Assembly: GCA_028720145.1 (NCBI GenBank)
Contig: JAQYLJ010000068.1
Span: forward strand, 1 to 56,359
Direction: 5' to 3'
DNA: 56,359 nt
From: Clostridia bacterium
GTDB lineage: Bacteria; Bacillota; Clostridia; Oscillospirales; CAG-272
Positions 27,031 to 33,388 of this stretch are shown piece after piece; positions within the stretch are counted from its first letter, which is position 1, and each line of letters starts with the position of its first letter. Below the pieces are notes generated by a model. That model worked only from the letters and a program-made list of their open reading frames with translations, had not been told where the DNA came from and made no database searches. The position numbers were made by a program, and so were the translations under genes.

Positions 27031-29148
27031 TTAGTAACTAAATTTTTGATTCCAAGATTTTGATATATAATTCGTATAGCTTTCATAATACGAATTGTAG
27101 TACCATTCTGTACTCCAACTTAAGGGCTGCTCTGCTATTTCAAAATAGAAATAGTGCGTATAATAGCTTGTATTTGTAAACGCCTTGGATGCTATGGTTG
27201 TAACTTCTTTAGGTATGTAGATATATATTGTGCTTGACGAAGAATAAAAACCTGTAGCAATTTTAGTTACGGTATATCCATTTATTGTTCTGGGGATGTA
27301 AATGGTACTGTCAGAACCCAAGTATTTCGTGAGCGTAGCCTTACCGTTTTCTACCTTGTACATCATTTTGCTCGTAGCATCAATAAATGTGTCACTGCTC
27401 ACGCCGTATGTTATACCGGAACGACTTCCATTCCAATAGGTATCCCACTCGTCAGGCTTAGCAGTTGCCTCTATCAAATAATAATCTGCACCACAAACGC
27501 CATAAGCGACAATCGTTTTTACACTTTTGGGAATGAAGAAAGAATAGGCTCCGCCAGTAAATGCATATTTTTGAATTTTGTTAACGCCGCTTGAAATTCT
27601 AATAGACACTTTATCAGTGAAATACGCCCATGACATTACTGTATGAACCGGTTTGCCGTTGTATTTTCCGGGAACGATAATTTCGTCCGGCGTATAGAAT
27701 TGCAACGAAGCGAGAACGGAATACCCCAAAAGATCTTCGTAAAGAAAGACCTTATGTTCTTCATCATAAACTATCTTTTTGTAGTTTATGCCGTTAGCGT
27801 ACCTTAAGTCTCCTTCATATTTTGAGCCAAAGTCTTCGCTTTCAAACGCATAGAAAGAAAAGGCAAAATAATCTTCATTCAAACCGAAAGCAATCGTTTC
27901 AACCGATTTTGGAACATAAATCAAGCTTGAAGAAAACAGAAAGGCGTAAAGCTCAATTTCTGTAACAGTATTTGGAATAACAACCTCGTCAAGCTTAATT
28001 TTTAGATATTCACTAACGGAATAAGAATCGAAGCCTGCGCCAATCTTTACAACAGTGTGCCCGTCAATCGATGAAGGAATTTGAATTCTCTTGCTTTCGC
28101 CTATGTATCTGTGGACGGTTACCTTGCCGTCATTCACCGCATAAATGTAATCACCCGACTTTACGGTGTTCAAAATGGGTTGGAACATAGAGTCGCTTCC
28201 TGCAATGTTGCTTTCCCAAGTTGTAGGTAGTGTTTCGTGTTCAATAAAAACAAACGTATCACTAAATGCATAGGAGCCAACATATTTAACATTTTCGGTT
28301 AAATATACATATGGTAAGCAGAGAGTATTTAATGAATAACTACCAAAATAAGTAATATTCTCATAATTAATCTCTGACAAGGAACAATTATAGAATGCGT
28401 AGTCACCAAGTTTGGTCACACTATCAGGAAGTGTGATTGATACGATTGCCGTACCATTAAATGCACGATAAGGAATCTCCGTCAGCTTTGCACCATTAAA
28501 GTCAACACTCGTTAACTTGCTGCAATTATAAAATGCTTCTTGTCCAAGCCAAATGGTGTTTTTGGAGAGCGAAACGGATGTAATAGAGGTGTTGGTAAAA
28601 GCATCTTCGCCGATGCCGATTACTGGGACCGATCCAACATAGTTAGGAATTACAACATCTTTGTCAGATCCTTCATACTTAACAACTATCATGCCAGCTT
28701 TGCCGCCAACCGTTGCCGTTTCAAAGACCAAACCGTCGCTAATTTTTCTATCGTCCGCAGAATAATCTGCAAGAACGCCAGTATCCTTATCACCTATCCA
28801 CCAGTTACCATTTTCTCCGATATAAGGACTATTTCCTTGTTCGCCTTGGATGCCTTGCTCACCCCGAGGACCTTCTTCGCCTTGAGGGCCTTGTTCACCC
28901 TGAGGACCTTGCTCGCCTTGAGGACCTTGCTCACCCTGAGGGCCTTCTTCGCCTTGAGGGCCTTCTTCGCCTTGAGGGCCTTGTTCACCCTGAGGGCCTT
29001 GTTCACCCTGAGGGCCTTGTGCGGTAATTCCTAAATCTTCATCGCCATTCCACCAGTTTCCGTTTTCTCCAATATACAAATCCACCGAAGAACAAGAGGT
29101 GATAAACAAAGATAGAAGTAAAACTAATGCAATCGCTATTTTCTTCAT
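27031..29148 (-). CDS. Collagen-like, BspA-type leucine-rich-repeat surface lipoprotein
   Basis: A 705-aa exported protein. The ATG at 29148 follows GGAGG by 9 bases; the upstream in-frame extension lies before the promoter's start point. Signal peptide with lipobox I-T-S-C, Cys19. Residues 45-104 are 20 perfect Gly-X-Y triplets, mostly GPQ-GEQ/GEE, flanked on both sides by the same motif YIGENGNWW.GD.D.G (25-40 and 108-123). The rest consists of BspA-like LRR_5 units (for example TSITSVSLSKNTIWLGQEAFYNCSKL split over repeats, IPRTINGYTVTKIATGF). Such proteins are thought to bind host or bacterial surfaces. Codon use is AT-rich, unlike the GC-rich neighbours, and suggests acquisition at the tRNA-Pro. 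Confidence 0.93.
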   Translation of the reverse strand: MKKIAIALVLLLSLFITSCSSVDLYIGENGNWWNGDEDLGITAQGPQGEQGPQGEQGPQGEEGPQGEEGPQGEQGPQGEQGPQGEQGPQGEEGPRGEQGIQGEQGNSPYIGENGNWWIGDKDTGVLADYSADDRKISDGLVFETATVGGKAGMIVVKYEGSDKDVVIPNYVGSVPVIGIGEDAFTNTSITSVSLSKNTIWLGQEAFYNCSKLTSVDFNGAKLTEIPYRAFNGTAIVSITLPDSVTKLGDYAFYNCSLSEINYENITYFGSYSLNTLCLPYVYLTENVKYVGSYAFSDTFVFIEHETLPTTWESNIAGSDSMFQPILNTVKSGDYIYAVNDGKVTVHRYIGESKRIQIPSSIDGHTVVKIGAGFDSYSVSEYLKIKLDEVVIPNTVTEIELYAFLFSSSLIYVPKSVETIAFGLNEDYFAFSFYAFESEDFGSKYEGDLRYANGINYKKIVYDEEHKVFLYEDLLGYSVLASLQFYTPDEIIVPGKYNGKPVHTVMSWAYFTDKVSIRISSGVNKIQKYAFTGGAYSFFIPKSVKTIVAYGVCGADYYLIEATAKPDEWDTYWNGSRSGITYGVSSDTFIDATSKMMYKVENGKATLTKYLGSDSTIYIPRTINGYTVTKIATGFYSSSSTIYIYIPKEVTTIASKAFTNTSYYTHYFYFEIAEQPLSWSTEWYYNSYYESYTNYISKSWNQKFSY
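28837..29016 (-). repeat. Collagen-like (Gly-X-Y)20 coding repeat
   Basis: Ten near-identical 18-bp units, each encoding two triplets. Coding, in frame, prone to slippage and length change. Confidence 0.95.
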
Positions 29149-29200
29149 GAAAATTTTCCTCCAAATACAATTTTGGGATAAACACCTATAAGTAATTTTT

Positions 29201-29229
29201 ATTATATCACAAATTTGCAATTTTTTCAA
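29201..29229 (-). promoter_or_regulatory. Promoter of the LRR lipoprotein gene
   Basis: Minus strand TTGAAA (29229-29224), 17-bp spacer, TATAAT (29206-29201). Confidence 0.8.
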
Positions 29230-29360
29230 GTAAGTTATTGTTGTTGCTAATATATTTTATACAAATTTATACAAACAACCATTCATTCAAATGATAAGTG
29301 TCATAGCATGCACCGCTTTTTGCACCGCATTGATGAGCGTATCCATATTATAATCAGTTT

Positions 29361-29406
29361 CCAAAGGAATAGGGGGAAGATAAACCCTCCCTCCCTATTC
29401 CTTTGG
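29361..29406. repeat. Palindrome with a 14-bp perfect stem
   Basis: CCAAAGGAATAGGG (29361-29374) pairs with 29393-29406; loop of 18 bases. The left arm reappears, slightly changed, at 29594-29610, so it is a shared module of this repeat cluster. Confidence 0.85.
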
Positions 29407-29482
29407 GTCCGGGAACCGGACCCGTGTTTGCTACCGCGAACCGAATCTTGTTTCGCCTACGGCGAATGTTCCACTCCGACCA
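29406..29482 (+). repeat. 77-bp direct repeat, copy 1
   Basis: Starts with hairpin GGTCCGG-GAA-CCGGACC, contains a second hairpin TTCGCC-TAC-GGCGAA and ends in CACTCCGACCA, identical to the last 11 bases of tRNA-Pro. Followed by an imperfect AAAAGCG/CGCTTTT stem. It differs from copy 2 at a few positions, largely in hairpin loops. Confidence 0.9.
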
Positions 29483-29519
29483 TCTAAAAAGCGTGGAGTT
29501 CACCCGCCGCTTTTCTTGG

Positions 29520-29596
29520 GGTCCGGTTCCCGGACCCGTGTTTGCTACCGCAAACCGAGCCTTGTTTCGCCTGCGGCGAATGTTCCACTCCGACCA
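29520..29596 (+). repeat. 77-bp direct repeat, copy 2
   Basis: Same organisation as copy 1, 37 bases further on: hairpin GGTCCGG-TTC-CCGGACC (loop inverted relative to copy 1), TTCGCC-TGC-GGCGAA and the tRNA-like end CACTCCGACCA. Followed directly by a U-tailed terminator. Confidence 0.9.
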
Positions 29597-29604
29597 AAGG
29601 AATA

Positions 29605-29634
29605 GAGGGGAGATTACGGCTCCCCTCTTTTTTT
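29605..29634 (+). terminator. Intrinsic terminator after the second 77-bp repeat
   Basis: Stem GAGGGGAG/CTCCCCTC, 7-base loop, seven T. No plus-strand gene precedes it, so it may end an unrecognised RNA or be part of the repeat. Confidence 0.8.
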
Positions 29635-29708
29635 GTATAACGAAAACGGGAGAATGACTGTCGCCCATCATTCTCCCCATAGGTTTCATCCGCGAGGCAA
29701 AAGCTATC

Positions 29709-30698
29709 TTACTTTCCGCTTGCCTCCCTCTTTAGATTTTTAGATAAATTAGTATAAATGTAGTCGTACTCCGTATATTCGGAATGACGCTCCCTCTCCA
29801 CCTTCTCACCGGCTTCTGTATTCTCCAGTACAAGCCCGTTGACGAACAGGGTATCTTGCCCCCTCTGTTGGGAATACGAAGCTAATAATCCACTATTATA
29901 TGGATGGTTATAGGTCATACTTGCCCAGTTGATATTTTCAAGCTGCCCGTACATGGATGCCTTATCTTCAAAACAGTCAATCCTGTAGAAGATATCGTAT
30001 CCCGCCACGTAACCACACGGAAGAAAACAACTACCGAGATAGGTGTTCAGGAGAATGCATTTGTCGAGCAATTCCGAAATATCATCTTTCAGCGGCAAAT
30101 CGTAATCTCGGGCAACGACAATCAAATCATTGCTGTCGGGGTTCTCCGCCTTATAAGAGATGTCTTCTGCCTCCATTAACTCTTCAATAAAATCTACGAC
30201 TGCCGTATTGGCAAGTCCTTGCAATCTGATGAAGACCGTCCCGACAAATCTCCTCTTATTTTGAATGCCTTTCAGTTTCTTGAAGAATCGGATGCCGGAT
30301 GCCGAATCGAAGAAATCAAGTTCTTCCGACTTTGCTTCCTCTTCGGATTCTTTTTTCTTGCTCTTTGCCCGAATCTCATAATGATTCTGCACTTTCACGA
30401 TATCAAAAGCGGTTCCGTTTGCGGTAAAGCACGGGAATCTGTCTGCCTTTTCATCGTTCGTGCGGATGTGACAACAAACCAGGTTATGGTCCGCTGTTGC
30501 GCCACCTTTGCTCTGCGGAAGAATGTGGTCAACATTCCATCCAAATTCGCTGTTGCGGTCATTGTAAGCCCCCTTGGCGATGATTCTTCCGGCAAAATCA
30601 ACTGCCTTTGTCTCCTTACCAAAGGACTTGCTCCACAGCCGCATTGCGGTTTCCCTATTCAAGTCCATGAACTGTTGTTTGCTCTTTCCCATTTCCAT
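29709..30698 (-). CDS. HNH endonuclease domain protein
   Basis: A 329-aa protein. An HNH motif is seen near the N-terminus: NVDHILPQSKGG with Asp57-His58, Asn72 and His77 in DHNLVCCHIRTNDEK. A Lys/Glu-rich helix follows (about 105-125), then a C-terminal alpha/beta domain of about 200 residues that I do not recognise (VGTVFIRLQGLANTAVVDFIEELMEAEDISY). Start is uncertain: ATG 30698 or 30692; the nearest good Shine-Dalgarno, AGGAGG at 30726-30721, is about 22 bases away, unusually far. A 48-aa ORF precedes it on the same strand. A standalone HNH protein beside a tRNA-linked repeat cluster suggests mobile or defence use, but nothing proves it. Confidence 0.8.
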   Translation of the reverse strand: MEMGKSKQQFMDLNRETAMRLWSKSFGKETKAVDFAGRIIAKGAYNDRNSEFGWNVDHILPQSKGGATADHNLVCCHIRTNDEKADRFPCFTANGTAFDIVKVQNHYEIRAKSKKKESEEEAKSEELDFFDSASGIRFFKKLKGIQNKRRFVGTVFIRLQGLANTAVVDFIEELMEAEDISYKAENPDSNDLIVVARDYDLPLKDDISELLDKCILLNTYLGSCFLPCGYVAGYDIFYRIDCFEDKASMYGQLENINWASMTYNHPYNSGLLASYSQQRGQDTLFVNGLVLENTEAGEKVERERHSEYTEYDYIYTNLSKNLKREASGK

Positions 30699-30735
30699 AT
30701 ATGCGGAAAGATGCCTATTGCCTCCTGTGATGAAG

Positions 30736-30882
30736 TCAATTCGATAAAATCATGTAACTGACCATAGGGCGACCTATCGCTATCAACCTCAAAGGGCAAT
30801 CCTCATAATAGCATTCCAGAAGATTAGCCAGTTCGTTTTCAATGGAATCCCACTGAAAAGGATCAGTTTCATCGAATTGCAT
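30736..30882 (-). CDS. Possible small ORF upstream of the HNH gene, 48 aa
   Basis: Encodes MQFDETDPFQWDSIENEL... with a natural-looking composition and ends 37 bases before the HNH start. TTGAAT (30914-30909), 17 bp and TATCAT (30891-30886) form a plausible promoter whose start point would fall on or just at the ATG, so the message would be leaderless. No ribosome binding site is seen. It may be a truncated gene or an antitoxin-like partner; I do not recognise it. Confidence 0.35.
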   Translation of the reverse strand: MQFDETDPFQWDSIENELANLLECYYEDCPLRLIAIGRPMVSYMILSN

Positions 30883-30968
30883 TTTATGATACCATTAAAG
30901 TGAAAATTATTCAATAGGTACAGGCAGGTTTTTGTTGAGTTCGGTCTTTTGAGGTGGCGCCTAGGAGG

Positions 30969-30997
30969 TTGCATTGATTGTGCGTTCGTGGTACAAT
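30969..30997 (+). promoter_or_regulatory. Promoter of the nucleotidyltransferase gene
   Basis: TTGCAT (30969-30974), 17-bp spacer, TACAAT (30992-30997). It places the transcript start near 31004 and rules out in-frame start codons upstream of it. Confidence 0.75.
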
Positions 30998-31024
30998 ATA
31001 GAAAAATGCGGGAGGCGAAACCTT

Positions 31025-31774
31025 TTGTTAGACACGATTCTTGCGAAGCTCGACGAGATTGAGGCGCGCGAAAACATCAAGATTCTGCATTGTGTGGAAT
31101 CGGGGAGCCGCGCGTGGGGGTTCGCATCGCCCGACAGCGACTATGATGTGCGGTTCATCTATGTTCGCCCGAAGGAGTTTTATCTACGCCTCGACAAGAC
31201 ACGCGATGTGATAGAATGGCAACTCGACGATACCCTCGATATCAACGGCTGGGACATTCAAAAGGCGCTCACCTTGCTGCACAAATCCAATCCCACGCTG
31301 TTTGAATGGAACTCCTCCCCCATCGTTTACAAGACGACCGAGGCGTGGCAACGGATTTCGGCAATCATCAACCGCTATTTCGTCAAGAAGTCGGGACTGT
31401 ATCACTATCTCAACACGGCAAGGAGCAACTACCGCGCGTATTTGCAGGGTGAGACGGTTCGGCTCAAAAAGTACTTTTATGTGCTCCGTCCGTTGCTCGC
31501 TTGCAAGTGGATTCTCGCGGAAGGAACACCGCCTCCCATGCTGTTCCGCACGCTGATGGAAAAGTATCTCGACGAAGACCTGAAACCCGACATCGAGAAA
31601 CTGCTGGACATGAAAATGAACACGCCCGAGGTCGGAGAAGGCAAACGCATCGACCGCATCAATCATTATTTAGACCGCAATATCGATGAGATAGAACATA
31701 TCATTGAAGGTCTCCCCTCGGAGGACGCGCAGGGCTGGGATGAACTAAACGAGATGTTTCTCTCCTTACTTTGA
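31025..31774 (+). CDS. Nucleotidyltransferase-fold protein, DNA polymerase beta superfamily (RlaP/YcgL-like)
   Basis: A 249-aa cytoplasmic protein. Start at TTG 31025, with GGGAGG 9 bases before and a promoter just upstream. The nucleotidyltransferase signature is GSRAWG (27-32) followed by SPDSDYDVRF with Asp39 and Asp41 as metal ligands. The following region (IEWQLDDTLDINGWDIQKALTLLHKSNPTLFEW) and the helical C-terminus match the predicted nucleotidyltransferase family linked in some genomes to RNA ligases (RlaP). Its substrate is unknown; no RNA ligase or phage gene lies next to it. Confidence 0.85.
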   Translation: MLDTILAKLDEIEARENIKILHCVESGSRAWGFASPDSDYDVRFIYVRPKEFYLRLDKTRDVIEWQLDDTLDINGWDIQKALTLLHKSNPTLFEWNSSPIVYKTTEAWQRISAIINRYFVKKSGLYHYLNTARSNYRAYLQGETVRLKKYFYVLRPLLACKWILAEGTPPPMLFRTLMEKYLDEDLKPDIEKLLDMKMNTPEVGEGKRIDRINHYLDRNIDEIEHIIEGLPSEDAQGWDELNEMFLSLL

Positions 31775-31872
31775 ACGCTCCCTGCCACTCGTGGGCTCGT
31801 CTGCAATGGGGCGTCCGATTACCAAAAAGGTGCTTGGGTGAAACAGATTGAAAGCAGGAGAGGAGCAAGGTC

Positions 31873-32205
31873 ATGAGAAAAATGCTTTGTTTGGCGGTGC
31901 TGCTTTGTCCCATGATGCTCTGCTCGTGTGAGGTGCATTTCGGCAGTGCGCACCACATTGTTCCGTGGTGGATGATTGCCATTCCGGTCGCTGTATTTGT
32001 GATTGCCGTCTGGCTGATTGCCGGAATCTGTATTGCAAAGAAAACCTATGCTTGCCCGTCGTGCGGGAAATCGTTTCAACCGAAATGGTGGAAAGCCATG
32101 CTGTCCATCCATGTCAATGAGGATCGTTTGTTTCGGTGCCCGCATTGCGGGAAAAAAGGGATGTGCAGTCCCGCGCACGACATCGACCAAGAGCAGGAGA
32201 AATAA
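31873..32205 (+). CDS. Zinc-ribbon membrane lipoprotein, 110 aa
   Basis: Signal peptide MRKMLCLAVLLCPMMLCSC with lipobox L-C-S-C, then a single hydrophobic helix about 30-54 (WWMIAIPVAVFVIAVWLIAGICI). A cytoplasmic-type zinc ribbon with CPSCG and CPHCG pairs about 30 residues apart follows. The lipobox and the internal helix together leave the ribbon's side of the membrane ambiguous: the Cys may simply be part of a first helix. AGGAG precedes the ATG. Function unknown. Confidence 0.7.
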   Translation: MRKMLCLAVLLCPMMLCSCEVHFGSAHHIVPWWMIAIPVAVFVIAVWLIAGICIAKKTYACPSCGKSFQPKWWKAMLSIHVNEDRLFRCPHCGKKGMCSPAHDIDQEQEK

Positions 32206-32210
32206 AGAAA

Positions 32211-32245
32211 AGCGGCAGAGAGTTTCGTCTCTGCCGCTGTTTTTT
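32211..32245 (+). terminator. Intrinsic terminator of the zinc-ribbon gene
   Basis: An 11-bp stem AGCGGCAGAGA/TCTCTGCCGCT, 6-base loop, then GTTTTTT. Confidence 0.9.
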
Positions 32246-32323
32246 GATTCGGCGTCGGCTTCCCGCTTTTCTCGCCGAGAGAAAATTCGTATTGCAAGCA
32301 AAGTTTTTGAAATGATACATATA

Positions 32324-32360
32324 ATTTTAGGTTGACATTATCCTAAAATCTATATATAAT
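32324..32360 (+). promoter_or_regulatory. Promoter and probable operator of the Phd/Doc module
   Basis: TTGACA (32332-32337), 17-bp spacer, TATAAT (32355-32360). Inverted repeat ATTTTAGG (32324-32331) and CCTAAAAT (32342-32349) brackets the -35 box, as expected for autorepression by a Phd-type antitoxin. Confidence 0.8.
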
Positions 32361-32391
32361 AATATCGGAAATATCACCCGGAGGACTGAAA

Positions 32392-32634
32392 ATGAACATT
32401 GACACCCATCAAATCGTTTCTATTTCGGAAGCAAATCAAAATTTTTCAAAAGTTGCCCGCATTGTCGACAAAAACGGGATGGTCATCATTTTTAAGAACA
32501 ACAAACCGAAGTATAAACTCGTCGATATTGATAGCGACACCACAATCGAAATGACTGACGATGAAAAAATCGACTTTGTCGCCGCAAGGATTTTGAGACG
32601 CTATCATCGCGCATTCGAGGAGTTGGCAAAATGA
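32392..32634 (+). CDS. phd: Phd/YefM-type antitoxin
   Basis: An 80-aa protein with the Phd/YefM N-terminal fold (IVSISEANQNFSKVARIVDKNGMVIIFKNNKPKY over residues 8-42), which binds DNA as a dimer, and a C-terminal charged tail (EKIDFVAARILRRYHRAFEEL) that should cover the toxin. CGGAGG lies 8 bases before the ATG. The stop overlaps the toxin start (ATGA), so the two are translationally coupled. Binding to the inverted repeat at the promoter is inferred from the family. Confidence 0.85.
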   Translation: MNIDTHQIVSISEANQNFSKVARIVDKNGMVIIFKNNKPKYKLVDIDSDTTIEMTDDEKIDFVAARILRRYHRAFEELAK

Positions 32635-33005
32635 TTAAGATTAGCCAAGAAAAAGTATTATTGCTCCATCAACTGATTACCGAAGAAACGGGCGGCGACC
32701 CCAATGTGCGAGACATGGCATTGCTTGACAGCGCGCTCGAATCGGCTTTTCAAACCTTTGGCGGGAAAGAACTCTATCCCACAAAAGAAGAAAAGGGTGC
32801 CCGAATCGGCTATTCGCTCATTTCCAATCATGCGTTTGTCGATGGCAATAAGAGAATCGGAATGTTTGTGCTATTGACTTTTCTTGAAACGAACGGCATA
32901 AAAATCCACCCATCTTCCGAAGATGTCGCGCGCGTTGGTCTCGCCGTTGCATCGGGAGAGATGAAGTACGAGGATCTGCTCGCGTGGATTATTGAGAACA
33001 AATAA
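32631..33005 (+). CDS. doc: Doc-type Fic-fold toxin
   Basis: A 124-aa toxin. Doc proteins phosphorylate EF-Tu and stop translation. The Fic core motif is HAFVDGNKR at residues 67-75, with catalytic His67 and the Lys of the Doc subtype (GNK rather than GNG). The preceding helix (YPTKEEKGARIGYSLISN) and following one (IGMFVLLTFLETNGI) fit the family. Intact and of normal length; overlaps the antitoxin by 4 bases. Confidence 0.9.
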   Translation: MIKISQEKVLLLHQLITEETGGDPNVRDMALLDSALESAFQTFGGKELYPTKEEKGARIGYSLISNHAFVDGNKRIGMFVLLTFLETNGIKIHPSSEDVARVGLAVASGEMKYEDLLAWIIENK

Positions 33006-33266
33006 TCGTTCTTTGTCCCGAGGAATTGTTGCGGAATGGAGGTCGGCGGGGGTTCCCGACACCGGTATTCTTTTTTTCAAATATAATGGAAAGAGCCCTC
33101 TTTCAAAACGGGGCTCGGGAAAGAAGGAATACAATGGGTGTATTAAACCGGAGCGAAGAACACGGATTCCATCTGCGATACACGCAAATTCCGCGCGCGT
33201 TTGATCGCGCATTATATCGACAACGACTTCGGGTGTTGCGAGTGCGACACTGAAGTGTAACCGTCG
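33006..33266. other. Gene-poor stretch after doc
   Basis: No convincing gene. Short open frames on the plus strand (for example one from 33134 with AAGGA before ATG, and a different frame ending IDNDFGCCECDTEV before the stop at 33260) look like remnants of one short gene split by frameshifts. Confidence 0.4.
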
Positions 33267-33303
33267 GCGGCAAGGAGTAAAATCCTTGCCGCTCATATTT
33301 TTT
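33267..33303 (+). terminator. Intrinsic terminator
   Basis: Stem GCGGCAAGGA/TCCTTGCCGC, 6-base loop, downstream T-run (33298-33303). Probably ends the Phd/Doc transcript. Confidence 0.8.
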
Positions 33304-33322
33304 GAATAAATGAAAATTAATC

Positions 33323-33351
33323 TTGTAATTTTTTGTCGATTCCTGTATAAT
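33323..33351 (+). promoter_or_regulatory. Promoter of the large surface protein gene
   Basis: TTGTAA (33323-33328), 17-bp spacer, TATAAT (33346-33351). Confidence 0.8.
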
Positions 33352-33388
33352 AAGCGAATGAAAATACAGAACAGGAGGTTAAGCCGGA

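Noticed and set aside
28837..29016. Regular 18-bp repeats that could be mistaken for a CRISPR array
   Set aside because: Units are contiguous without spacers and encode in-frame Gly-X-Y triplets of the lipoprotein.
29406..29596. 77-bp repeats as tRNA genes
   Set aside because: Although they end in CACTCCGACCA, the 5' end does not pair with that acceptor strand and no D-arm or anticodon arm folds.
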